Origin: an uncultured Flavobacteriaceae bacterium | GTDB taxonomy: Bacteria > Bacteroidota > Bacteroidia > Flavobacteriales > Flavobacteriaceae | Length of the DNA stretch: 64,000 bases | Assembly: GCA_947494325.1 (NCBI GenBank) | Contig: CANLUS010000001.1 | Location: forward strand, 682,001-746,000 | Reading direction: 5' to 3' | Shown: piece by piece, positions 44,509 through 52,159 of the stretch | Layout: every line of letters starts with the position of its first letter | How positions within the stretch are numbered: position 1 is the first letter of the stretch | The notes under the pieces: model-generated | What the model was told of the DNA's origin: nothing | The model's database searches: none | The model's input: only the letters and a program-made list of their open reading frames with translations | Translations under genes and position numbers: made by a program

Positions 44509-45135
44509 TTATTTTCCATTAAATTCACTCATGGTATGTGCCACTCCGGCAGTACCAAAAGATTTCACTAACTGGACGGCTTTTTCAAGTCGTTCAGGGA
44601 GGATTTTATTTTCTTTGTCACTCCATTTTCCGAGCACATAATTTACTTGCCTTCCTTTTTTAAATGCATCGCTGATTCCGAATCTAAATCGAGCATATTG
44701 CTGGGTGTTCAGTATTTCATTGATGTGCTTAAGGCCATTATGGCCACCAGCACTTCCTTTTGGTTTCAACCGAATCGTGCCAAATGAAATATTCAAATCG
44801 TCACAGATTACAAGTATGTTCTCCAATGGAACTTTTTCTTTAGTCATCCAATACATTACTGCTTTACCACTCAGATTCATATAGGTTGAGGGCTTTAATA
44901 AGATAAAAGTCCGCCCCTTGAATCTAAAATTAGCGACAGCACCTAGCTTTTCATTTTTAAAAGTTACTTCATTTGTAGATGCAAGTTCATCTAAGATTTT
45001 GAAGCCAATATTATGACGAGTATCGTCATACTCAGTTCCAATGTTTCCTAAACCAACGATAAGATATTTTTTCATACTGGTATTTGTAATGTTCTTCTTT
45101 AGAAAAAGTGATTTAATCCATGAAATAATGCGCAT
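44509..45135 (-). CDS. pth: Peptidyl-tRNA hydrolase
   Basis: The product has 208 residues as drawn. The enzyme core begins KKYLIVGLGNIGTEYDDTRHNIGF, with the catalytic His in the TRHNIG motif. LLKPSTYMNLSG and DDLNISFGTIRLKPKGSAGGHNGLK follow. It frees tRNA from peptidyl-tRNA dropped by ribosomes. The start is uncertain: the ATG at 45135 gives a 20-residue basic N-terminal extension (an IKSLFLKK segment), which I recall in other flavobacterial Pth proteins. An ATG at 45075 starts exactly at the core. A -7-like box TATCTTTG (minus strand) ends only 4 bases before 45135, so the longer form would be nearly leaderless. Confidence 0.93.
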   Translation of the reverse strand: MRIISWIKSLFLKKNITNTSMKKYLIVGLGNIGTEYDDTRHNIGFKILDELASTNEVTFKNEKLGAVANFRFKGRTFILLKPSTYMNLSGKAVMYWMTKEKVPLENILVICDDLNISFGTIRLKPKGSAGGHNGLKHINEILNTQQYARFRFGISDAFKKGRQVNYVLGKWSDKENKILPERLEKAVQLVKSFGTAGVAHTMSEFNGK

Positions 45136-45139
45136 CTAA

Positions 45140-45147
45140 CAAAGATA
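45140..45147 (-). promoter_or_regulatory. -7-like box (TATCTTTG) just upstream of pth
   Basis: Minus-strand TATCTTTG fits TAnnTTTG exactly. It ends 4 bases before the ATG at 45135 and lies after the rplY terminator, so it is a plausible pth promoter. It would give a leaderless message from that ATG or a normal leader for the ATG at 45075. Confidence 0.4.
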
Positions 45148-45156
45148 CATTTTAAC

Positions 45157-45189
45157 AACAAAAAAAGCTCCACATGATGCAGAGCTTTT
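45157..45189 (-). terminator. Terminator after rplY
   Basis: AAAAGCTC (45163-45170) and GAGCTTTT (45182-45189) are perfectly complementary around an 11-base loop. Read on the minus strand a run of T follows the stem. It lies 20 bases after the rplY stop codon and separates rplY from pth. Confidence 0.75.
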
Positions 45190-45209
45190 ATAAATTATAA
45201 GAATATTAA

Positions 45210-45851
45210 TTATTCCTGTGGCGCAGCAGCTTCTGGAGTTGCTCCGTCTGCAGTTTCTGCTCCTTCTTCACCTTCCACTTCATCATCCTCATCCTCAACA
45301 ACAGCAGCACGTGCCATTCTTACTTGAACAACCACCATACTTTCTGGGTGTAGTATCGTATAAGCGTCATTTTGTAAGTCTCTTACAAAAACTTTGTCTC
45401 CGATTTTTAGCTTAGAAATATCAGCTGAAATATAATCTGGTAAGTTAGAAGGGATAGCTTTTATTTTTAGCTTACGATTTGGAAATCGTAAGTTACCACC
45501 ATTCAATACACCTGGCGAACTTCCTTCTAATTGTACAGGAATATTCAAAGCCACTGGCTTATCATCAAATATTTGATAAAAATCTATATGTAAGATTTTA
45601 TCAGTTACTGGATGAAACTGAATATCTTGAAGGATAGCAGCAAGTTTCTCGCCACTTTCTAACTCGATCGATGCTGTGTAAACACTTGGAGTATACACTA
45701 AATTTTTAAACGCTAATTCGTTCGCTGAAAAGTGTATTGGTTGATCACCTCCGTATAACACGCAAGGCACCTTTCCAGCATTACGTAAGGCTTTAGTCGA
45801 TACTTTGCCTACGCTTTCTCTTTTGGATCCTTTGATCGTAATTGATTTCAT
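45210..45851 (-). CDS. rplY: Ribosomal protein bL25, long CTC-type
   Basis: A 213-residue protein. The N-terminal 5S-rRNA-binding L25 domain reads [32 protein letters not shown] over the first 35 residues. The C-terminal TL5/CTC beta domain includes [20 protein letters not shown] near 114-133. The last ~35 residues form a strongly acidic tail of Asp, Glu and Ala. It binds 5S rRNA in the large subunit; long forms are linked to general stress in other bacteria. It starts 17 bases after the stop of prs on the same strand, the common Bacteroidota prs-rplY pair, and a terminator follows. Confidence 0.96.
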   Translation of the reverse strand: MKSITIKGSKRESVGKVSTKALRNAGKVPCVLYGGDQPIHFSANELAFKNLVYTPSVYTASIELESGEKLAAILQDIQFHPVTDKILHIDFYQIFDDKPVALNIPVQLEGSSPGVLNGGNLRFPNRKLKIKAIPSNLPDYISADISKLKIGDKVFVRDLQNDAYTILHPESMVVVQVRMARAAVVEDEDDEVEGEEGAETADGATPEAAAPQE

Positions 45852-45868
45852 TACTTAATTATATTTAT

Positions 45869-46810
45869 TTACATTAAAAATTGATCACTAATGGATGTGT
45901 TATTTTGAACTTTATGCATCACATCAGCAAATAAAGGGGCGCAAGATACAATTTTTATCTTAGAAAGCTCCTGTTTTACAGGAATTGTATCTGTAATAAT
46001 AAGTTGTTCTAATTTGGAATTTTGAATACGTTCATAAGCCTGTCCAGAAAGTACCGCATGTGTACAAATAGCACGTACACTTTTAGCACCTTTTTCCATC
46101 ATTAAATCGGCCGCTTTAGTCAAGGTACCAGCCGTGTCGATCATGTCATCAACTAAAATAACATTCCTGCCTTTTACATCACCGATCAGCTCCATATGCG
46201 AAATAACATTGGCCTTTAAGCGTTGCTTATAACAAATAACTACTTCACTTTCTAAAAACTTAGAATAGGCATAAGCACGTTTAGAACCTCCCATATCTGG
46301 AGAAGCAATCGTAATGTTATCAAGATTTAATGCTTTTATTTCTGGTAAGAAAATGGTAGAAGCATATAAATGATCTACAGGTTTCTCGAAAAACCCTTGA
46401 ATTTGATCGGCATGTAAATCCATAGTAATAATACGTGTAGCACCAGCAGCTTGGAGCAAATTCGCCACCATCTTAGCGGCGATAGGAACTCTTGGCTTGT
46501 CTTTTCTATCTTGTCTAGCCCAACCAAAATAAGGCATCACTGCAGTAATATGTCTTGCAGATGCCCTTTTTGCTGCATCTATCATTAACAGCATTTCCAT
46601 CAAATTATCAGATGGTGGGCAGGTAGATCCAATAATAAAGATACGTCGCCCGCGAATTGATTCGTCGAAGGACACTTGAAATTCACCATCGCTAAATACA
46701 CTCTTTCTAGATTTTCCGAGTTCTTCACCGTATTCGTCAGCAATTCTTTGTGCTAATTCCGTAGATTGAGTGCAAGCAAAAAGTTTTGGTTTAGGTATTT
46801 TTTGTTTCAT
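45869..46810 (-). CDS. prs: Ribose-phosphate pyrophosphokinase (PRPP synthase)
   Basis: The 313-residue class I enzyme is of normal length. FSDGEFQVSFDESIRG (~39-54) and PYFGWARQDRKDKPR (~95-109) form the catalytic flexible loop and ATP site. The divalent-metal motif is DLHADQIQGFFEKPVDH (~131-147), and the PRPP-binding loop is VILVDDMIDTAGTL (~215-228). It converts ribose-5-phosphate and ATP to PRPP for nucleotide, His and Trp synthesis. It is the first gene of the prs-rplY unit, with a recognisable promoter upstream. Confidence 0.98.
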   Translation of the reverse strand: MKQKIPKPKLFACTQSTELAQRIADEYGEELGKSRKSVFSDGEFQVSFDESIRGRRIFIIGSTCPPSDNLMEMLLMIDAAKRASARHITAVMPYFGWARQDRKDKPRVPIAAKMVANLLQAAGATRIITMDLHADQIQGFFEKPVDHLYASTIFLPEIKALNLDNITIASPDMGGSKRAYAYSKFLESEVVICYKQRLKANVISHMELIGDVKGRNVILVDDMIDTAGTLTKAADLMMEKGAKSVRAICTHAVLSGQAYERIQNSKLEQLIITDTIPVKQELSKIKIVSCAPLFADVMHKVQNNTSISDQFLM

Positions 46811-46847
46811 TGTGTAGTTGTGTGTTTTGTATAATTTGAGTTGTTCA

Positions 46848-46879
46848 CAAAAGTAGAAATTATTTAAAGAGAACTACAA
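46848..46879 (-). promoter_or_regulatory. Promoter of the prs-rplY operon
   Basis: On the minus strand a -33 TTG (46879-46877), 21 bases of spacer and a -7 TACTTTTG (46855-46848) give the Bacteroidota arrangement. The -7 box ends 37 bases before the prs ATG. Confidence 0.55.
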
Positions 46880-46920
46880 TACTTACAATGGTATTTTTAT
46901 GGTAAACCGAATTTATTTTT

Positions 46921-46928
46921 TAGATTTG
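46921..46928 (+). promoter_or_regulatory. -7 box (TAGATTTG) of the tRNA-Leu gene
   Basis: This is an exact TAnnTTTG match ending 20 bases before the first base of the mature tRNA, a normal distance. It is divergent from the prs promoter. Confidence 0.55.
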
Positions 46929-46948
46929 CACCACTCTTTTAGAAAAAT

Positions 46949-47030
46949 GCTCGAGTGGCGGAATTGGTAGACGCGCTGGATTCAAAATCCAGTTCTTTCG
47001 GGAGTGTGGGTTCGATTCCCACCTCGAGTA
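46949..47030 (+). tRNA. tRNA-Leu (anticodon CAA)
   Basis: The 82-base cloverleaf begins GCTCGAGTGGCGGAATTGG and has the D-loop GGTAGACGC. The anticodon arm is CTGGA-TTCAAAA-TCCAG with anticodon CAA, read as UUG leucine. A long class II variable arm (GTTCTTTCGGGAGT) is typical of tRNA-Leu. The T arm is GTGGG-TTCGATT-CCCAC and the acceptor end pairs with CTCGAGT, with a G-T pair at position 1. The encoded 3' end reads ACAC, not CCA, so CCA is added after transcription. It has its own -7 box upstream and a terminator downstream. Confidence 0.97.
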
Positions 47031-47059
47031 CACACAAATCGAAAAACGGTATAAAGCAA

Positions 47060-47093
47060 GCGAGTTCCAATAATGGAGCTCGCTTCTTTTTTT
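47060..47093 (+). terminator. Terminator of the tRNA-Leu transcript
   Basis: GCGAGTTCC-AATAAT-GGAGCTCGC forms a 9-bp stem (one G-U pair) with a 6-base loop, followed by TTC and seven T residues, 30 bases after the tRNA. Confidence 0.88.
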
Positions 47094-47215
47094 GAATGAC
47101 ATGAAGCTTCTGTTTTTCGATTTTCAAGTAGAGCTTGCAGGGAAGAATGGGCTGCCAATGAATCCCATATTAATGAAATTTGAGATGGAATTTTAAAAAA
47201 AACAGGGAGCAACGA

Positions 47216-47249
47216 CATTAACAGATTAAATAGACGCACTAACAGAATA
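47216..47249. promoter_or_regulatory. Candidate LytTR operator (two direct repeats, 21-bp period)
   Basis: CATTAACAGATTA (47216-47228) and CACTAACAGAATA (47237-47249) match at 11 of 13 positions and are exactly 21 bp apart. On the minus strand each core (TCTGTTAAT, TCTGTTAGT) fits the LytTR half-site [TA][AC][CA]GTTN[AG][TG] at 8 of 9 positions. The repeats end 26 bases before a -7-like CATATTTG (47276-47283), a fitting activator position. A LytTR regulator is encoded four genes downstream at 51365-52039. Confidence 0.5.
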
Positions 47250-47303
47250 AATTTCTTTTTAGAAAAGTACTGAATCATATTTGTAGAAATATAAGATCAC
47301 TTA

Positions 47304-49622
47304 ATGCGATTTCCATTTCTACTTATTTCTTTATGTTTTGTTTGTTTCATATCAAACGCACAAAATAGAGTTTACAGCGGGTTTGTTTTTGACGGTACAT
47401 CAAAAGAGGCAATACCTTTTGCTACTGTGGCAGTATATAGTAATGATGTTCTAATTGATGGAACAACAACAAATGAGCGAGGCGAATTCAGCATAAAATT
47501 AGATAAAGTAGTCACTCGATTTGAGGTTAGTTTTATCGGATATGAAACGAAGATTCTTCAATTGCAACAGATAAAAAAACCTAAAGAAATTATTTTTTTA
47601 CTCGACGCATCTTCTTCAGAGTTGGATGAAATAATAGTACGAGCAGAAAGTACTACCTCCAAATTAGAAATTGATAGAAAGGTTATTAATCTGGGTGCTG
47701 ATCTACAGCAAACGGGAGCGACAATATTAGAAGCTTTTGATCAAATAACAGAAATTCAAACAGATTTGGGTACAGGAAGTTTATCCCTCAGAGGTAGCGG
47801 TAATGTAAGATTATTGATTAATGGGAAACCTTCTTCTTTAAACCCAACTGAATTATTAGAGCAATTACCCGCATCATCGGTACAGCGCATAGAAATTATT
47901 ACTTCTCCTTCGGCTAAGAATCAAGCCAATGGACTTTCTGGGATTATTAATGTGATTTTAAAAAGAAATATTTCAAAAGGTTTAAATACTGCCATCAATA
48001 CGGGTGCAGGCACTAAAAGGTATAATTATGGAATTGATGGTAATTACAATTTCTCTTGGATGAATTTTAGGTTAAACGCTTCACAAGCAGGTCGGAAAAT
48101 GGATAGTAAACAAAGGATTTCTCAGCAATATGAAAATGGAGATACCCGTGACTTTTTTGCTCCGCATGATTTTAATGGTCTCGTAAGAAAGATAAATACT
48201 GGGTTCGATTTTTTTATAGATGATAAAAATGAGTTGTCTTTGGAATTTGACCATACCGATGACTACCACAGTTTTTTCAACAATACTTCGTATACTAATG
48301 TGACAGGAAGAGAAGATTTTGTTTACACCCGCAATTCATCACATAGTCACAATACGTTAAATGTAAATGCAAATTACAGAACAAAGTTTAACAAAGAGAA
48401 TCATTTTTTAGAAGTTGATTATCAGTATACCAAAAATAACAACGTATTTCCTGCTATGGATTTTGAGGAGGGTGTTTTTCTTTTCAATGAAGAACGTCGA
48501 AATGATAATATTCTCAATGCCTTCGCGATAGACTATTCATCGTCGGTCTCAGACAAAATTCTTATTGAAATGGGAGGGTCTTGGAATAACAGAGACTTAT
48601 CAAGTTCTTTATTTACAAATTTAGCAGGCGACTTAGAAACAGATAATATTTTTAGGTATAAAGAATCTTTATTTGGTATTTATGGATTAACCAATATTAC
48701 CTTGAGTAAGTTAACTTTGCAGTTAGGACTTAGGTATGAAAAATTAACCTCCAATTCAATTGATTTTTCATCGAATCAAACAACAGATTTAAAGTTTTCA
48801 AATCTATTCCCTTCTCTTCATGTATCTTTTGCTTTTAATCCAAGGAACTCAATAAATATAGGATATAGCAAAAGAGTTTCCCGTCCAAATTTCAGAAATA
48901 TAAATCCGTTTCAGGCTAGGAATCAATATTTCGAATGGATTGCTAACCCGGGCCTGCGACCAGAATTTAGTAATAATTTAGAAACAAATTATCAATTTAA
49001 AGGAAATAAATTAACTGCTTCTGCAGCTATCTTTTATAGATACAGAACCGATGTTATTGAAAGATTACAAGAGATTGATGATGATGGAGTATTGCTTAAT
49101 TTTTTTGATAACATAGGCGAAAAACATTCTTACGGAGTTGAGACAAGTATGAGTTATAAACTTCTAGATTTTTGGAACAGTCAGCTATCTGTTAACTATT
49201 ACCATACTGCCATTAATCAGGATGTTTTTTTAACATGGAATCAATTGTATTCTTCTAATTTAATATTTAAAAACTCTTTTAAAATTAGCAAAACACTTAG
49301 TGCGGATGTTTCATACAGGCAAAATTTTAAAATCCAAAACGCTTTTGATTTTATTGACCCAAGAAATCGTCTAGATGTAGCGGTTAGACTTAAACTTTTG
49401 GAGAACCGACTAACTATGAATATGCGTATTGTCGACATACTTGATAATAATTTAATGTATAGAACAGGTGTCACTGAAAATGTCATACAAAATGAAGTTT
49501 GGCGTTTTCAATCGCAAACGTTTGGCTTCTTATTTAATATCAATTACAAACTATTTCAGAATAAAGTAAAAAAAAGAAACAGAAAAGATAGAGACTATCG
49601 ATACGGAGGTACTACAGATTAA
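47304..49622 (+). CDS. TonB-dependent-receptor-like outer membrane protein (OMP_b-brl_3), module 1
   Basis: A 772-residue protein. Signal peptide 1-19 (SNA-Q). A CarboxypepD_reg-like beta-sandwich domain (~22-105) contains GFVFDGTSKEAIPFATVAV. A plug domain (~130-225) holds GSLSLRGSGNVRLLINGKPSS and NGLSGIINVILK. The outer-membrane beta-barrel of the PF14905 type fills the rest. The last residues are basic rather than the usual aromatic end. Such proteins import or sense unknown ligands with TonB energy; I see no canonical TonB box. It heads a cluster with an exported protein and a LytS/LytTR pair, so it may be their target or sensor. Confidence 0.88.
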   Translation: MRFPFLLISLCFVCFISNAQNRVYSGFVFDGTSKEAIPFATVAVYSNDVLIDGTTTNERGEFSIKLDKVVTRFEVSFIGYETKILQLQQIKKPKEIIFLLDASSSELDEIIVRAESTTSKLEIDRKVINLGADLQQTGATILEAFDQITEIQTDLGTGSLSLRGSGNVRLLINGKPSSLNPTELLEQLPASSVQRIEIITSPSAKNQANGLSGIINVILKRNISKGLNTAINTGAGTKRYNYGIDGNYNFSWMNFRLNASQAGRKMDSKQRISQQYENGDTRDFFAPHDFNGLVRKINTGFDFFIDDKNELSLEFDHTDDYHSFFNNTSYTNVTGREDFVYTRNSSHSHNTLNVNANYRTKFNKENHFLEVDYQYTKNNNVFPAMDFEEGVFLFNEERRNDNILNAFAIDYSSSVSDKILIEMGGSWNNRDLSSSLFTNLAGDLETDNIFRYKESLFGIYGLTNITLSKLTLQLGLRYEKLTSNSIDFSSNQTTDLKFSNLFPSLHVSFAFNPRNSINIGYSKRVSRPNFRNINPFQARNQYFEWIANPGLRPEFSNNLETNYQFKGNKLTASAAIFYRYRTDVIERLQEIDDDGVLLNFFDNIGEKHSYGVETSMSYKLLDFWNSQLSVNYYHTAINQDVFLTWNQLYSSNLIFKNSFKISKTLSADVSYRQNFKIQNAFDFIDPRNRLDVAVRLKLLENRLTMNMRIVDILDNNLMYRTGVTENVIQNEVWRFQSQTFGFLFNINYKLFQNKVKKRNRKDRDYRYGGTTD

Positions 49623-49639
49623 TTTTAAAAATAAAAGAT

Positions 49640-50329
49640 ATGAAAAACAAGATCAGCATAACAACTTTTTCCATACTTCTAACAATTCTCTCTAGTTATG
49701 GGCAAACAGGTATAAAACAAGAGAAAATAACAGTTCAAGAACTGAGTACCTGGCAAACCTTTGATAAAGGCAAAAGTACCATAAAAGGAAACACACTTAT
49801 TGTTGAAGAGACAGCAGGTTCGGATGGTTATTTTTTAATTAGCCCAAAGATTTATAACAAAGATTTTACACTTAGGTATAAAGTAAAAGCGATATCGTCG
49901 TCAACAGTGTTAATTACCTTGTTTTCGGTTTTACAGGACGATGAAAATGGAGAATTCAAATTACCCGCTGAAACAGCTACACCAAGAGAGGTATGGAATT
50001 GGCGGAGTGATATGAAACACTACAATCTTACAATTAATAATAGGTCTCATGGTAACAAACCTTTCTTTTTTAAGAACAACTCTCAGCTTTCAAAAGGGTT
50101 TAATGAGCGGCTGTCTGATAACATTATGGAAATAGGTAGATGGTATGATGTAGAAATAGGGAGAAAAAATAATAGTCTTTGGTTCAAATTAGATAATAAA
50201 ACATATTTTAATGTAGAGGATTGTAATCCTTTAAAAGGAGGTAGACTCATTTTTAGAATTAGTGGAACAACAGGGGAAAAGACTATTTTAGCAAAGGCTG
50301 CTATTAAGGATATTGAAATTACTTTTTAG
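49640..50329 (+). CDS. Exported protein, possibly concanavalin A-like fold, unknown function
   Basis: A 229-residue protein starting 17 bases after the receptor gene. A signal peptide (1-21, SYG-Q) precedes a beta-rich mature domain. FTLRYKVKAISSSTVLITLFS, WYDVEIGRKNNSLWFKLDNK and GRLIFRISGTTGEKTI follow the strand pattern of laminin-G/concanavalin-like sandwiches such as DUF1080- or DUF1961-type proteins. I cannot assign a specific family or see catalytic residues. Its position between an outer-membrane receptor and a LytS kinase (19 bases before it) suggests a periplasmic or surface part of the same signalling or uptake unit. Confidence 0.7.
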   Translation: MKNKISITTFSILLTILSSYGQTGIKQEKITVQELSTWQTFDKGKSTIKGNTLIVEETAGSDGYFLISPKIYNKDFTLRYKVKAISSSTVLITLFSVLQDDENGEFKLPAETATPREVWNWRSDMKHYNLTINNRSHGNKPFFFKNNSQLSKGFNERLSDNIMEIGRWYDVEIGRKNNSLWFKLDNKTYFNVEDCNPLKGGRLIFRISGTTGEKTILAKAAIKDIEITF

Positions 50330-50348
50330 AAGCCATTATTAACGACGA

Positions 50349-51368
50349 ATGAAAAAGAAGAGTCCATATCAAAAATTTGTTAAATCTGAACCTTATTTTC
50401 ATTTGGTACTTTGGTGCCTGGTTTTGTTTTATCCATATATAAAATATATGAAAAGAGAAGGAGGCTATATGATGTCTTTTTCGCATGAATTAAACTCACT
50501 GATTTTTAAAATGACGATATCTTATTTTTTATACCTTGTTTTTTTTCCAAAGAAAAACAAACTAAAACACCTTCCTATTTTAGTCCTTGTTTTTAGTTTA
50601 AATGTATTGTTATATGAGTACCTAGACCATTTTTTTCATCCAGAAATGACTAATTATTGGACGCAAACTGTATCTAATCTATTAACATATATTGGCTTCG
50701 GAATTGTTTTTTTTACAATTTATAGTATCAAAAAAAGCTTGAAAAATCAGCAAGAATTAAATGTCCTTTTAGAAGAAAAACAAAAGACAGAAATGAACTT
50801 GTTAAAGGCTAGAGTCAATCCTCATTTTTTGTTCAATACACTAAATACTATTTATCTGAACGCTCTGAAAAAGGATGATAAAACGCCAGATTTAATTTTA
50901 AAACTTTCAGATAGCTTTAGATATATTTTGCATGAAGGACAAAAAGAAAAAGTGGCCATTCAACAAGAATTATTTCATATTCAAAATTATATTCATTTAC
51001 AAGAAGAAAGATTATCAGATAAAGTTCAAGTAAATTTTATTAAAAATATTGAGAACCAAACGCAAGAAATTGCACCTATATTGTTAATTGGTTTTATTGA
51101 AAATGCCTTTAAGTATGTGAGTATTTTGAAAGGAAATAACCATAAAATAGATATAGAGATTCTACTTAAGAATAAAGAACTCAGGTTTTTCTGTAAAAAT
51201 CCGTTCAATAAAAATGCTTTAGATAGGATATCCGTAGATTGGATAGAAAGTGGAATTGGGATTAGAAATACCGAAAAGAGGTTACAATTATTATACCCGC
51301 AAAACCATACATTAGAAATAAATGAGGAAACAGATTTTTTCGAAATAAAACTGACACTAAAACTATGA
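50349..51368 (+). CDS. LytS-type sensor histidine kinase, module 1
   Basis: A 339-residue membrane kinase. Four N-terminal hydrophobic segments (about 17-33, 49-66, 75-95, 108-128) are followed by a short coiled coil. The His_kinase (PF06580) domain contains ARVNPHFLFNTLNTIYLNAL near residues 152-171, with the phosphoacceptor His. The ATPase part has GFIENAFKYV and GIGIRNTEKRLQLLYP. The sensor part has no large periplasmic loop, so it may sense membrane events or a partner protein. Its stop overlaps the start of the LytTR regulator by 4 bases (ATGA), a strong sign of a cognate pair. Confidence 0.92.
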   Translation: MKKKSPYQKFVKSEPYFHLVLWCLVLFYPYIKYMKREGGYMMSFSHELNSLIFKMTISYFLYLVFFPKKNKLKHLPILVLVFSLNVLLYEYLDHFFHPEMTNYWTQTVSNLLTYIGFGIVFFTIYSIKKSLKNQQELNVLLEEKQKTEMNLLKARVNPHFLFNTLNTIYLNALKKDDKTPDLILKLSDSFRYILHEGQKEKVAIQQELFHIQNYIHLQEERLSDKVQVNFIKNIENQTQEIAPILLIGFIENAFKYVSILKGNNHKIDIEILLKNKELRFFCKNPFNKNALDRISVDWIESGIGIRNTEKRLQLLYPQNHTLEINEETDFFEIKLTLKL

Positions 51369-52039
51369 TACAATGTTTAATTTTAGAAGATGAGGTCTCA
51401 GCGGTAGAAATTTTAAAAACCTATATTGATAAAACACCTTTTCTTAATTTTATAGGAAATTACGAAAGCGGTTTAGACATACCTTTAGAGCAACTTGAAA
51501 AAACAGATGTATTATTTTTGGATATTCAATTACCCGAATTAAACGGGATCTCTTTTTTAAAAACTTTGCGAAACCCACCTTTAGTAGTTATTACCTCGGC
51601 GTACTCTAATTATGCTATTGAAGCATTTGAAGAAGCAGTAACAGATTATTTGGTTAAACCTTTTTCATATGAACGATTTGTAAAATCACTCACCAGAGTA
51701 CGCTCGCTTTTAGTTCAAGAAAAAACTAAGAATCATATTTTTCTTTACGCAGATAAAACCATCTATAAAACCAATATTGAAGATATTATGTATCTAAAGG
51801 CAGAAGTTGATTATGTAAATGTTGTTACCGCTAAAAGAGAAATTCTTGTTTTAGATAGTCTTCGGAATTGGTCAGAGAAACTTAGGCCATTTAACTTCAT
51901 GCGAGTTCATCGATCTTATGTTGTTAATTTGGATCAAATACAAAAGGTTACAGGCAATCAAGTTTTTATTAAAAACACGATACTCCCAATAGGTAGAACG
52001 TATAAAAATAGCTTTATTGGTGCTATGAAAAAAGTCTAA
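51365..52039 (+). CDS. LytTR-type response regulator, module 1
   Basis: A 224-residue protein. The receiver domain has CLILEDE, VLFLDIQLPELNG with the phosphoacceptor Asp near residue 56, and the VKPFSYERF Lys switch. The LytTR DNA-binding domain starts near residue 120 (IFLYADKTIYKTNIEDIMYLKAE) and includes FMRVHRSYVVNL near 179-190. LytTR domains bind two direct repeats 21-22 bp apart, and such a repeat sits at 47216-47249 upstream of the cluster. Autoregulation of the cluster is therefore likely but unproven. Confidence 0.94.
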   Translation: MIQCLILEDEVSAVEILKTYIDKTPFLNFIGNYESGLDIPLEQLEKTDVLFLDIQLPELNGISFLKTLRNPPLVVITSAYSNYAIEAFEEAVTDYLVKPFSYERFVKSLTRVRSLLVQEKTKNHIFLYADKTIYKTNIEDIMYLKAEVDYVNVVTAKREILVLDSLRNWSEKLRPFNFMRVHRSYVVNLDQIQKVTGNQVFIKNTILPIGRTYKNSFIGAMKKV

Positions 52040-52095
52040 CCTTTTTAACTTCTCTTTTCTCTAAATATTTCAATATTTGTTCTTACAAAAAGATA

Positions 52096-52131
52096 CTCCC
52101 TTAAAAGTAGTATCATTTGCTTTAAAGGGAG
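52096..52131 (-). terminator. Candidate terminator hairpin of the module 2 receptor transcript
   Basis: CTCCCTT (52096-52102) and AAGGGAG (52125-52131) can pair, with further TAAA/TTTA pairing after a bulge. On the minus strand a TCTTTTT stretch follows after three bases. It lies 28 bases beyond the stop codon of the minus-strand receptor gene. The loop is long and the T-run is displaced, so support is moderate. Confidence 0.4.
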
Positions 52132-52159
52132 CAGATTATGTAATTAACTCAAATTTTAT

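Noticed and set aside
46920-47278. Three overlapping minus-strand reading frames of 60-98 codons.
   Set aside because: They run across the tRNA-Leu gene, its terminator and its promoter, differ in frame and have no protein-like composition; the RNA gene explains the region.
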